Part shown: positions 30,058-38,477 of the stretch, in pieces
How positions within the stretch are numbered: position 1 is the first letter of the stretch
Layout: every line of letters begins with the position of its first letter
Assembly (NCBI RefSeq): GCF_900215155.1
Contig: NZ_LT907980.1
Span: forward strand, 992,001-1,056,000
Reading direction: 5' to 3'
Origin: Marinobacter sp. LV10R510-11A
GTDB lineage: Bacteria > Pseudomonadota > Gammaproteobacteria > Pseudomonadales > Oleiphilaceae
DNA length: 64,000 nt
Notes under the pieces: model-generated
Seen by the model: only the letters and a program-made list of their open reading frames with translations
Database searches by the model: none
Told to the model about the DNA's origin: nothing
Translations under genes and position numbers: made by a program

Positions 30058-31527
30058 GTAACTATTCAGCTCACATCTGCAACGATCATTAAAATTGAGT
30101 CTCATCGGTATCCATAAACGCAGGGTTTTTCCCTGAAAGAGTAAAGCCAGAGCCTCTGTGGCTGACATCCCCTGCTTACGGCACGTTGACAGGTAACTGC
30201 GAACGCGACAAAAGATCTTCGCCCCCGTCGTGGATCGAAAACAACCGGATATTTTCTGCTGCACTTTCGTCATGCACAGGTCGTTCTCCCCCTGATTGTT
30301 AGTGAAGGGGACGTACTCGACATCCATAAAACGCAGAACGTCGTGCTCAAAGTTGCGCAACCTTTCCAGCAAGTTTCGGGCTTTTGATCGTTTTAGCCTG
30401 CCTCGTTTCCCTGCCTCTCGCAGGCTCTCATCGGGTGGTGGACATTCACTATCTGCCTCTTCGAGAAGTTGTCGATAGCGCTGTCGCCACCGTTCAGCGT
30501 CAGTGGCTGGCAAGCGGCCACCGGCATCCGCTACCGTTGTGTTCATATCGATCAGCAGTGCTTTCATCGCCTTGGCCCAGTGTTGATCGTCCTGCTCCCA
30601 TGCCCTCTCCAGCTCCCGAAGATGGTGCGCATTGCACAGGGAATGGGTGCACGCGTAACGGTAGTACGGCTTCCAATGATCGTGACACAGCACCCCGCTG
30701 AAGAAGGGTAAAGCGCCCATCTCGTCCATGGCCTCGGTGCCACGCTTGGTGTGGGGATAGAGCAGCGTCAATGCGCTATTGGACGCGCAGTGCAACCAGT
30801 GGCGCTTCCCGTCCAGGTTGATGCCGGTCTCATCAACATGCATGAGCTCAGATTTGGCGAGCTGAGCTTTCGCCCACTGCTCAAAATGATCCAGCTTCTC
30901 GTAAGCCTCTTTGTCGAAATTGAAGACAGAGCCGGCACTGACCGGAATACCCATCTGCTCCTGAAAGTGGTCACGGATTCGGTCATAGGGCAGTAGCTGA
31001 AACTGCGACATATAGACTGCATTGGCCTTGATGCCGATGCCATACTGAACCGACCGACTGACCCTGTCCGGAAAGGCAGCAACAAATCGATTCCCCTGGT
31101 CGTCTTTAATAACCTGTGCTCGGTATTCAGTCACGAATCGCGCGATATCAATATCGATGACCTGCCGTGTTTCATAACCGTCCTCTTGATACCGCCGTCC
31201 TTTTGGCAGAGAGCGTCGATCGACTTTCAGCTCTTTCACGGCATCAGGATCATCGACTGGCCGCAAGGTGGTTCCGATACGCCCCTTCTGTCCGCCAGGC
31301 TTGCTATTGCTGGAACCCTTTCTGGAAGATTTGTCACGGTTCGGATCCGTTGAGGGCGGCTTACTACTATTTTTGCTATTGAGCGTCGTGCGGTTGAGCA
31401 GTAGCGCCACCAAAACGAGCAGCACTTCCAGAGCGGCCTTGAGTGAAGGCGACAGGTCACGCTCTTTCTCAAGAAGGTTCTTGACGGAGGCGATTGCCGA
31501 ATCAATGTCGATATTGTCTATTTTCAA
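30010..31527 (-). CDS. tnpC: IS66-family transposase
   Basis: This 505-residue DDE transposase has an N-terminal helical and basic zone (NRTTLNSKNSSKPPSTDPNR, then GGQKGRIGTTL). The catalytic core shows MHVDETGINLDG (first Asp), CHDHWKPYYRY (second Asp) and FTNNQGENDLCM (Glu). Oddly, the frame reads through the left inverted repeat and stops 48 bp outside the element, so the last 16 residues come from host DNA. The core looks intact and could be active. Confidence 0.9.
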   Translation of the reverse strand: MKIDNIDIDSAIASVKNLLEKERDLSPSLKAALEVLLVLVALLLNRTTLNSKNSSKPPSTDPNRDKSSRKGSSNSKPGGQKGRIGTTLRPVDDPDAVKELKVDRRSLPKGRRYQEDGYETRQVIDIDIARFVTEYRAQVIKDDQGNRFVAAFPDRVSRSVQYGIGIKANAVYMSQFQLLPYDRIRDHFQEQMGIPVSAGSVFNFDKEAYEKLDHFEQWAKAQLAKSELMHVDETGINLDGKRHWLHCASNSALTLLYPHTKRGTEAMDEMGALPFFSGVLCHDHWKPYYRYACTHSLCNAHHLRELERAWEQDDQHWAKAMKALLIDMNTTVADAGGRLPATDAERWRQRYRQLLEEADSECPPPDESLREAGKRGRLKRSKARNLLERLRNFEHDVLRFMDVEYVPFTNNQGENDLCMTKVQQKISGCFRSTTGAKIFCRVRSYLSTCRKQGMSATEALALLFQGKTLRLWIPMRLNFNDRCRCELNSYSNFITFQFRRVNRTD

Positions 31528-31794
31528 TGTCTGCTCGCACCGGGATGGCTTTGTAAGACAGCCATTATCGCACGGGTTTTCAGGGCGACATTTTTGGCTC
31601 TGAGCGCCCTTATACGGCGATTAAAAAACCGGGGCTGCCCCGTGATCGCCATCGGTCATTGAAGCCCTCCAATCGCTCTCATGTCGTCGTTTATGGCCTG
31701 TCTAGTAGCATCGGTGCGTATGCCGATAAGGTGAAGAGATTCAAGCAAAAACCCTGTCAAGAACTTTCACAGATTTTTTGAGCTGAATAGTTAC
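30058..31794 (-). mobile_element. IS66-family element (single-transposase type)
   Basis: A perfect 16-bp inverted repeat (GTAACTATTCAGCTCA) bounds the element at 30058-30073 and 31779-31794. It begins GTAA as is usual for IS66 members. The 1,737-bp unit holds only one transposase gene and no TnpA/TnpB, like the ISBst12 group. The flanking octamers (AAATTCGA and CCTTAAGG) are not a target duplication, so one flank has probably been rearranged since insertion. Confidence 0.85.
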
Positions 31795-31903
31795 CCTTAA
31801 GGGTACTATGTACGCCATCGCACCGATCGAGCCGCCCGTTCGGCGTACTAATAAATCCCGCGGTGAAACCCATTTGGATTACCGCCGGAGAGGAGATGAG
31901 CAC

Positions 31904-32224
31904 ATGTTACGCAGCGTGCATGATATTCAGGACTACGCCATCCATGCGACTGACGGCGTCATTGGTCACGTGAAGGATTTCTATTTCGATGACGAAGCGT
32001 GGGTCATCCGGTACATAATTGTGAATACCAGCAACTGATGACTTGGTCATCAAGTGCTGATTGCGCCGCAATGGATCAAGAGCGTCAGCTGGTCCGAGGC
32101 CACCGTCTCGATCGATCTGATCCGGCAGGCAGTGAAAGACGCCCCGCCGTACTACTCGACGGCGCAATTAGATCGAACGCAGGCAATGGGCATCCACGAA
32201 CACTATGGTCATCCTGGCTATTGG
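31904..32224 (+). pseudogene. PRC-barrel protein interrupted by tandem TGA codons
   Basis: The start at 31904 (MLRSVHDIQDYAIHATDG) has a GGAGAGGAG site. The PRC-barrel pattern continues (GHVKDFYFDDEAWVIRYIIV, then NTSN), but codons 45 and 46 are TGA TGA at 32036-32041. The same frame then resumes with LGHQVLIAPQWIKSVSWSEA and runs to about GHPGYW. Family members usually have Trp-Trp at this spot, so both TGG codons seem to have become TGA, with no frameshift. After the domain there is no in-frame stop before the next gene. PRC-barrel proteins are ribosome- or membrane-associated adaptors of unclear role. Confidence 0.8.
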
Positions 32225-32281
32225 ACGACCCAGGTGATGCACTGTACCTTTCTGGAAACGATAGCCAAAAAAGGGATAAGC

Positions 32282-33142
32282 ATGATGAACATCAAAGCAA
32301 GTGTCGTTTTTTCTTCAATTCTACTGATGTTTTCTACGTCGGTTCTAGCGGATCTCCCGGCGTCAAACCAGGCGCAGTTACGCGCCGCCATTGAGGGTAA
32401 CCAGCGAAGCAAAGTTCATCAGGCTCGTGATCAGTACCGGCATCCTTTGCAAACGTTAAGTTTCTTCGGCGTAACACCATCGATGCGAGTCATTGAGGTA
32501 CTACCAGGAGGTGGCTGGTATACCGAGATACTGGCGCCCTATCTCCACGATCAAGGTCAGCTCATTGAAGCCAGTTTCCCAGAGATAAGCGACAATCCGT
32601 TCTTCCGGAAAATGGCCAACCGTTTTCAGCACAAGTTGGACGGGGCGCCAGAGATTTACGGCAGAGTCCATCTCGAACCGTTTTCTCCACCTGAGTATCT
32701 GGCGTTGGGCGCCCCCAATTCCGCTGACAGAGTCCTCACGTTCAGAAGCGTCCACGACCTCGTGTTCGTCAACCCCCATGGGGAGCCTACCAGCGCCGTG
32801 ATACAACAATTCTTCGGTAGCGCCTACCAAGTATTAAAGCCGGGAGGCGTGCTCGGCGTTGTCGCCCATCGTGCCGCCCCCGATATGCCTGTGGGGGAAA
32901 GTGATAAAATGGGCCGTCTGCCCCAATCGTATGTAATTGAACAGGCTCGTCGGGCCGGTTTCACCCTTGCTGCGAGTTCCGAAATCAATGCCAACCCGAA
33001 AGACGATCACAAACTGCCGGTCTGGTACCTGCCACCCTCGCTGAAGCAGGGAGACAGGAATCGTGCGCGGTACCAAATGATCGGTGAGGCGGACAACATG
33101 ACATTGAAATTCGTCAAGCCCGCCGAGCCCGACTCCCCTTGA
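32282..33142 (+). CDS. Exported class I methyltransferase-fold protein
   Basis: This 286-residue protein has a clear Sec signal peptide (MMNIKASVVFSSILLMFSTS, cleavage near VLA) ahead of a Rossmann methyltransferase fold: motif I VIEVLPGGGWYTEILAPYL, the acidic post-I residue (IEASFPE), and motif III-like VLKPGGVLGVVAHR. An exported methyltransferase fold is odd because SAM is cytoplasmic. Such proteins are known in proteobacterial genomes, but I know of no demonstrated role. It lies in frame after the broken PRC-barrel gene, with its own AAGGGAT site. Confidence 0.85.
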   Translation: MMNIKASVVFSSILLMFSTSVLADLPASNQAQLRAAIEGNQRSKVHQARDQYRHPLQTLSFFGVTPSMRVIEVLPGGGWYTEILAPYLHDQGQLIEASFPEISDNPFFRKMANRFQHKLDGAPEIYGRVHLEPFSPPEYLALGAPNSADRVLTFRSVHDLVFVNPHGEPTSAVIQQFFGSAYQVLKPGGVLGVVAHRAAPDMPVGESDKMGRLPQSYVIEQARRAGFTLAASSEINANPKDDHKLPVWYLPPSLKQGDRNRARYQMIGEADNMTLKFVKPAEPDSP

Positions 33143-33232
33143 TGGGACTGAATGCTGGATTAATTAAGGTAGTAAACTGTCCGCTCTCGTTTTGATTTAA
33201 TTCCATGTTTCCTGAAAGGAGGACCAACAGAC

Positions 33233-33454
33233 ATGATGGGCATAGGAGGGGGTATTGTGATGTGGCTACTGGGGATACTGCTTGTTATCGCGGTTTTCTA
33301 CTTCATTTTTCGGCCGTCGGCTTCGAGCAGTGGGGAAAAGCGGATAGAGGCTCCGCACCAAGAAGCGCTGGATATCCTAGCCGCACGTTATGCCCGTGGT
33401 GAAATCGACCGAGATGAATTCGAGAAGAAGAAACGGGATCTAACGGGGTCTTGA
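33233..33454 (+). CDS. SHOCT-domain small membrane protein
   Basis: This 73-residue protein starts behind AAAGGAGG. One transmembrane helix (VMWLLGILLVIAVFYFIF) is followed by a SHOCT motif at the C-terminus (ALDILAARYARGEIDRDEFE). Such proteins are frequent in copper and metal-resistance islands; the role is unknown. Confidence 0.85.
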   Translation: MMGIGGGIVMWLLGILLVIAVFYFIFRPSASSSGEKRIEAPHQEALDILAARYARGEIDRDEFEKKKRDLTGS

Positions 33455-34014
33455 CCCCGTTGACCCCGGGTGCCGATATTGCACGTACTCCTGCCTGTTG
33501 GCCGCTTTGGCCAATAAAACTGACCCACCATCCAGACCGTGCGTCAGGTTGATACGCTTGATGATCGTGACGACGAAGGCCAATCGTGTTGTGGACAGCA
33601 CCAGGCCGCCCAGGTTAATAACCGGTGGCATGACTTTCTCGGTGGCTTTTACTAGAAAAAACGCCAGTGATTTTCTGCTCTTTGCCTCTGTGGGCCTCGC
33701 TCCCTCCACATTGTCGAAGGCCATAACATTGCCCCAAAAGTTTCAGGGATTTTGATCTGCGGCGCAGAGGTGACTTATGACGTCTCTTTATGCAGCGGGG
33801 GTGAGAGGCGCCCTTTTTTTATCTTTGTCTGGAAACCGTTTCGGATATGGCTTATCTTTTAATGACAATCAGTGCGGTTGTTAAGTAACCATGCCTAATG
33901 GCTTTAAATTAAATCGGTTCACCGACGAGCCTGCGGAAAAGATCCAAAAGCCACCCGCATATTGCCAGAGACTCTGCGCCGGTTGCATTCGCTCACGTAC
34001 AGGGAGCCCTCCCC
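33455..34014. other. 560-bp stretch without a supported gene
   Basis: Both strands have open frames of 85-95 codons, but they are mutual shadows without ribosome sites or recognisable domains. A T-rich run at about 33812-33820 after a GC-rich imperfect hairpin could be a terminator. The end of the interval contains GGGAG, the ribosome site for the gene at 34015. Confidence 0.4.
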
Positions 34015-34875
34015 ATGACTGATTCCACACCGCCCCTGGTGCACGTCTCCCGCCGCAACCTTATCCAGTCGGCCATAATCGGTACCGCCGCTCTTTCGAC
34101 GATGTCGCCGAGCATGGCTTTGGCAAAGGCAAAAATGCCAGACCACGAAGGCCTTGTCTTTCGCGGCGAGGGCTTCCAGCCTATGGTCCTGAAACTGGTC
34201 GCGGGTGAGAGCCTGCCGATCGTCAACCGAGGTAACCAAGGTCTGAGCTTGGTCAGCGCGCCCGGAGCTCCCGAGCCAATCAAGGCGCAAATCAAGCCCG
34301 GAGAAAAAAAGAACCTCAAGTGGCCTAAGCCGGGCATATACCTGCTTTACGACGACCAAACGACCCGGTTCGACAGCAAGGTAGGGCAGGTCGTCGCTCG
34401 CAATGAGTCACCCTACTTCCCGCTACCGGCTTATGCGGCAGTGGTGGTCACTGATGAGCATGGCGGCGGCATTCCCTTCTCGGCAAAGGCGCAGGTCGAT
34501 ATTCCCGACTCCTATTTGACCTTTGAGCCCTGGGCGCTGGTGGTCAAAGCCGGCGCGCCCATTCAGTTTGTCAACGAAGACATGGACATGCACATCGCCA
34601 TGCCGTCGGTCGAACCTATGCTTATGCCGGATCGAAAAGCGGGTCCTGGTGAGGGAAATCAACCTTGGATGGAGCAGATGGAGGCATTTGCGCCGGTCAA
34701 CCTGCCCGGTAATGGAGGAAAGGGAATAGTGACCTTGGGCACTCCTGGCGTCTACCACTATTACTGCCCGATTCATGCCGCTTATAATGCAACTGCGGGT
34801 ACTTATGCGCCACTGAAGAGCTACGGAGGCTATCCTTTCATCATGGATGGGCTATTGGTAGTCGAACCGGTGTGA
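34015..34875 (+). CDS. Tat-exported cupredoxin-like protein
   Basis: This 286-residue protein has a Tat signal (SRRNLIQSAIIGTAALS, cleavage after ALA). Two cupredoxin-like beta domains follow, about 50-125 and 145-286. The second shows a likely copper site: His in MDMHIAMPSVEPM and Cys/His in GVYHYYCPIHAAY. Tat export suggests cofactor loading before transport, or folding with metal. An electron-transfer or copper-carrier role in the periplasm is inferred; it stands alone between a SHOCT gene and a broken Rieske gene. Confidence 0.8.
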   Translation: MTDSTPPLVHVSRRNLIQSAIIGTAALSTMSPSMALAKAKMPDHEGLVFRGEGFQPMVLKLVAGESLPIVNRGNQGLSLVSAPGAPEPIKAQIKPGEKKNLKWPKPGIYLLYDDQTTRFDSKVGQVVARNESPYFPLPAYAAVVVTDEHGGGIPFSAKAQVDIPDSYLTFEPWALVVKAGAPIQFVNEDMDMHIAMPSVEPMLMPDRKAGPGEGNQPWMEQMEAFAPVNLPGNGGKGIVTLGTPGVYHYYCPIHAAYNATAGTYAPLKSYGGYPFIMDGLLVVEPV

Positions 34876-35105
34876 AAGTTAAAGAGATAAAGCCGGCTGC
34901 ATCCCGCACCTGCCGCTGCATTCGATTTGTTAGGTGGCAGGTAGCGGGCGAGGGGAGCGGGGGCACGGGCACTCCCTTCTCCAACCGTTCCTGTGTAAAC
35001 TGATTCAGAGTCTTTGATACTGATTGATTATTATGCCGAGTGGCTCCGACGCCCGCACCATTAGGGAAGCAATATAGCGAAGAATCAGAATGGAGTTTTA
35101 AGGCC

Positions 35106-35702
35106 ATGACGAAGATCAATGAACCCAATTTACAGCGGCGGCGTTTTTTGACTGCTGCAACATCGTTTGTGGCCGGCGCGGGCTTGGTTGGGGCCGCTAT
35201 ACCCTTCGTGCAATCGTGGAATCCCAGTGCCAAAGCAAAGGCTGCTGGAGCTCCAGTCAAATTTAATCCAGGAAAAATTGAACCTGGCGCCATGATTACC
35301 GTGGCGTGGCAGAGCAAACCCGTATGGGTACTTCGGCCCACGCCCGAAAATTTGAAGAATTTGACTGCGAAAGCGCATCGAGCTGAATTGCGAGACCCCG
35401 ATTCCCAGGTCAATCACCAGCCTGACTACGCGAAAAATGACTATCGAAGCATCAAATAAGAGCTGTTTGTTGCGGTCGGTATTTGCACCCATTTAGGTTG
35501 CGTGCCGAACTATGAGCCACAAGGGTGGGCAGAGGTGCAACACGCACTGTTTTTTTGTCCATGTCACGGTTCAAAGTTCGATCTTGCTGGACGGGTATTT
35601 AAGGGTGTGCCGGCACCGACCAATTTGATTATTCCTCCCCACCAATATCTTGATAACGGCATGCTTGAAATCGGTGCTGATGAGAAAACGAGTTCGAGTT
35701 AG
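35106..35702 (+). pseudogene. petA: Rieske iron-sulfur subunit with an in-frame TAA
   Basis: One uninterrupted frame of 199 codons encodes a ubiquinol-cytochrome c reductase Rieske subunit except for TAA at 35457-35459. The N-terminal half has the Tat/anchor segment (QRRRFLTAATSFVAGAGLVG). The C-terminal half has both cluster motifs, CTHLGC near 35484 and CPCHGS near 35556. The stop lies just before the cluster domain, in a context (SIK-stop-ELFVAVG) that is otherwise conserved. No cytochrome b or c1 gene follows, so it was a stand-alone copy, perhaps cargo for copper-damaged respiration. It is likely dead unless the stop is read through. Confidence 0.85.
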
Positions 35703-35755
35703 CCTATAAACAGCTGAGCCAAACCACCCGAAAGGCCGGGCTGCGGGCTGCACCG

Positions 35756-36706
35756 TTAGCAGGGATAGATGGTGGAGCTCCTGAACGCTTTCCCCTTGGC
35801 TCCAGCGGCGGCTTTGCCGTGTTGGTGGGCCCACGCTACTAGGGCGATCGCCGCGAGCACTAGGGCGAAGCCGACCAGGTGAATCCAGTGGAAGGCTTCG
35901 CCGAGCCAGACATACGATACTAGCAGGCCGCTGGCCGGCATCGCTCCCATGAAGCCCGCGGCTGTGCTCGCCTGCACCGACTTTAGGCCATAGAACCACA
36001 GCATCGTGCCGATCCCGTATGGCCCGACCCCCCACCAGGCGAGGGCGCTCCACTGCTCGATGCTTGGGGCGCCGAAGTCGAAATTAGCCGCTTGGTATAA
36101 GCCCGGTGCGGCGAAGATGCCGACGGCAATCCACGCCGCCAGCGGGATTAAGAGAACCGGCCTCACCTCGCTGGTGACGCGTTTGGCAAAGAGGGAGTAG
36201 GCTGTCGCGCTAGCCACCGCTCCTAGCATAAGAAGACTCCCGAGAATCGAGATCCAGACGCCTTGGCCGCCCGCCTCGGCTCCAGAGGTGTTGATGACCA
36301 AGACACCCGCGATCGACAGTCCAACCGCCATCAGCTTCGCTGGACCGAGTGTGTCTCCCAGAAACCAGGCCGCCCCAACGGCGACGGCAGCGGGGCTAGT
36401 GCTCATCACCACCGCACCGATGACACCGCTGACCAAGGCCATGCCGCTGAGTAGGAACAAGCTGAAAGCGACGAGGCCAATCGCTCCGATCCCACCGATC
36501 AGCAGCCAGTTGCGCTGGCTGATTCCGCGTAGCTCCCGGCGGTAGATAATCAGCAGCGGCGTAGTGAGCAGGGCGGCCAGTAACAGCCGCAAGAACGGTG
36601 CCAGGAAAATGGGGAACCCTTCTGTCACGATCTTGGCGGTCGGCGTGCCGCTCCCAAAAAATAACATACCGAAGAGCAGCGCCGTAAATACACCAATTCC
36701 CTGCAT
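35756..36706 (-). CDS. EamA/DMT-family transporter
   Basis: This 316-residue inner-membrane protein has ten hydrophobic helices in two EamA repeats (FGMLFFGSGTPTAKIVTEG opening, SALAWWGVGPYGIGTMLWFY in the second half). It probably exports a small metabolite; substrate unknown. It is convergent with the broken Rieske gene and co-directional with the downstream-read arsR-type gene. Confidence 0.85.
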   Translation of the reverse strand: MQGIGVFTALLFGMLFFGSGTPTAKIVTEGFPIFLAPFLRLLLAALLTTPLLIIYRRELRGISQRNWLLIGGIGAIGLVAFSLFLLSGMALVSGVIGAVVMSTSPAAVAVGAAWFLGDTLGPAKLMAVGLSIAGVLVINTSGAEAGGQGVWISILGSLLMLGAVASATAYSLFAKRVTSEVRPVLLIPLAAWIAVGIFAAPGLYQAANFDFGAPSIEQWSALAWWGVGPYGIGTMLWFYGLKSVQASTAAGFMGAMPASGLLVSYVWLGEAFHWIHLVGFALVLAAIALVAWAHQHGKAAAGAKGKAFRSSTIYPC

Positions 36707-36844
36707 TCAAAAAATCCCTGTTGCCCGAAATTCATAAAGTAGAGCGCCTTTCGTGTTAAAAAGTCAACGAAAGGCGGTTCGACCAAGCCATTTTTCAGCG
36801 CTGCGTAGTGGAGACGTCAGCGTAGCCGAGTCGGTGAATGTTCG

Positions 36845-37159
36845 TTACTCGGCGGTTCCTGCCTCATTACCACAGTACAACTCGTAGAGAAGCTCGATAA
36901 CTCGACGTGCCTCATCTCCTGCGAGGGAGTAGTGCATGTTTCGCGCCTCACGTCGGACAAACACCAAGCCGTCTTTTCGCAATAGAGAGAGTTGCTGGGA
37001 GATCGCCGCGTGGCGCATCTCCAGCGCTTCCGCTAGCTCGCCCACCGTTCTCTCGCCGTTGACCAGTTGGCACAGAATCATCAGCCTGCTGTGCCCGGAA
37101 AGTGCCTTTAACAAATTGGTGGCTCGATCCGCCGCTTCCAACATACGATCTTGGTTCAT
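36845..37159 (-). CDS. ArsR-family repressor of the BigR/SqrR persulfide-sensing type
   Basis: This 104-residue winged-helix repressor has the recognition helix around MRHAAISQQLSLLRKDGL. Cys30 (LMILCQL) and Cys96 (LYELYCG) are 66 residues apart, the same spacing as the sensing pair I recall in BigR and SqrR, which form a polysulfide bridge with reactive sulfur species. Metal-binding motifs of ArsR or SmtB are absent. It is divergent from a YgaP-like membrane protein gene, a typical target of this family. The start codon lies in a short tandem repeat, see 37155-37186. Confidence 0.85.
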   Translation of the reverse strand: MNQDRMLEAADRATNLLKALSGHSRLMILCQLVNGERTVGELAEALEMRHAAISQQLSLLRKDGLVFVRREARNMHYSLAGDEARRVIELLYELYCGNEAGTAE

Positions 37160-37186
37160 ATCTTCATATCTTCATATCTTCATATC
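37155..37186. repeat. Four tandem copies of an 8-bp unit over the arsR-type start codon
   Basis: TTCATATC is repeated four times without error. Read on the minus strand, each unit contains ATG, and the first (37157-37159) is the start codon of the repressor. Because 8 is not a multiple of 3, gain or loss of units changes the frame of upstream ATGs and the distance to the ribosome site. No good Shine-Dalgarno is visible other than GAAGAT in the repeat itself. Confidence 0.9.
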
Positions 37187-37395
37187 TATACAAGTGTGAA
37201 TATGTTAGGTTCGCTGAGCGAGCATTGGATCGTAAGGCCTTGCTTGCCTCTCGTCGTTTGGCCGCTTCGGTAAGTGGTGGGTACACGACCGGAACCTTGC
37301 AAACTCTATGCGTGCGGTACTCTTACGTGACTACGTGACTACGTGACGGAGACCGCCGAAACGCCAAAGATTCGTCAATATAGCAGGAGATACCC

Positions 37396-37599
37396 ATGTC
37401 GATCGACCGTCTCGTACTCGCATTCGCCGGTACTTTCGTTCTCGTGAGCCTCGCCCTTTCCCAGTTTCACTCGACATACTGGCTATGGTTTACCGCGTTT
37501 GTAGGCGCCAATATGCTGCAGTCTGCCTTCACCGGGTTCTGTCCACTGGCAAAGATCCTTAAGGCACTGGGTAAGAAGCCCGGCAATGCCTTTGACTGA
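37396..37599 (+). CDS. DUF2892 (YgaP-type) membrane protein
   Basis: This 67-residue protein has two transmembrane helices and the conserved ending [18 protein letters not shown], which matches the membrane part of YgaP without a rhodanese domain. AGGAG precedes the ATG. Divergent pairing with a BigR-like repressor suggests a role in sulfide or sulfane-sulfur stress. Confidence 0.88.
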   Translation: MSIDRLVLAFAGTFVLVSLALSQFHSTYWLWFTAFVGANMLQSAFTGFCPLAKILKALGKKPGNAFD

Positions 37600-37616
37600 C
37601 GCTGGGGGCTCCGCAA

Positions 37617-37949
37617 ATGTCTGAAAAGATTGATAGATCGTGGAGATCTGTCGCGACCGACCGTCCTCGCCTGATCGTATGGGCCATGGTGCTCGTCACA
37701 CTGACGTTAGTGGCTCTGGCGGCGCTACCGAGCCTCTGGCTCGAGCGGTTCAGCCTGCTCAATCCACTGGCTGTTGATACCGACCCGGAGAACATGCTTG
37801 CCGCCGATGAGCCGGTACGAGTCTTCCATGACGAAATGAAGGCACGGTTCTCGCTTTATGACATGGTGGTTGTGGGTGTCGTCAACGAGACCAATCCCGA
37901 CGGGGTTTTAAACGTCGACTCGCTGCGGCGAATCTACGAATTGACCTAG
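37617..37949 (+). pseudogene. N-terminal fragment of an RND/MMPL-family exporter
   Basis: Only 110 residues remain of a protein that should be about 800-900 long: transmembrane helix 1 (LIVWAMVLVTLTLVALAAL) and the start of the periplasmic loop (TDPENMLAADEPVRVFHDEM). The frame ends at TAG right at a junction with unrelated sequence. Genes of this type commonly sit with BigR and YgaP homologues, so an operon was cut here. Confidence 0.85.
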
Positions 37950-38234
37950 AGTTCGTCCCCTTCGCTGAAAAGTTCGAATTCAGGCGCTAACGGTTCACCG
38001 GTATCGATCACCGAGAGCTGACTCTGCAGGATGGACTCTGAGTGCCCCTTCATATCAATGGCCTTGAGGCTAGGTTGAACAGAGCCATTCCGTTGCATTC
38101 AATACGGTTAAGTATGGCGTGACATGGCTTCTCTGTCTTGACGTGTTTGATGGCGGCGGTGAGCTCAACTCTACACGTTAGACCATCCTATAAATTGAAA
38201 CTGAACCTTAGGCGATCTCGACTTCGTTGTCTGC
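37950..38234. other. Junction region between broken genes
   Basis: On the minus strand, 37946-38098 is open for 50 codons (contains SESILQSQLSVIDTGEPLAP) and stops at TAG exactly where the RND fragment ends. I do not recognise it; it may be the tail of a lost gene. The rest shows nothing definite until the sigma-factor remnant. Confidence 0.35.
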
Positions 38235-38477
38235 ATGTGGTTTTACAAACTCCTGCCAACCCTTAAACCAGAGTACGCCAATATTTTGTGGCACGCGGAG
38301 CTGGTTGGTGAATCCCACGAAAGCATCGCGGTAGTGTTTGATATCTCCGAGGGTAATTTGAGGGAGCGGTTGCATCGGTCGCGAGAGGCTCTGCGAAAAC
38401 GGCTGGAAGAGACGTGTCAGAGCTGCCGAATTCATGGCTATCTGGATTGTGGTTGCGTCGCGCAAGCAGTCAGATAA
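38235..38477 (+). pseudogene. C-terminal remnant of an ECF-type sigma factor
   Basis: The reading frame covers sigma region 4 (LKPEYANILWHAELVGESHE, then DISEGNLRERLHRSREALRK) and a Cys/His tail CQSCRIHGYLDCGC, seen in a zinc-containing ECF subgroup. Region 2, needed for promoter opening, is missing, so it cannot act as a sigma factor. The 3' end overlaps the convergent cfa gene by 40 bp. Confidence 0.75.

Noticed and set aside
30050..31802. Target-site duplication of the IS66-type element
   Set aside because: The octamers next to the inverted repeats differ (AAATTCGA and CCTTAAGG).
33440..33755. Overlapping open frames on both strands
   Set aside because: Neither has a ribosome site or a domain I know, and they mirror each other; kept as gene-free.
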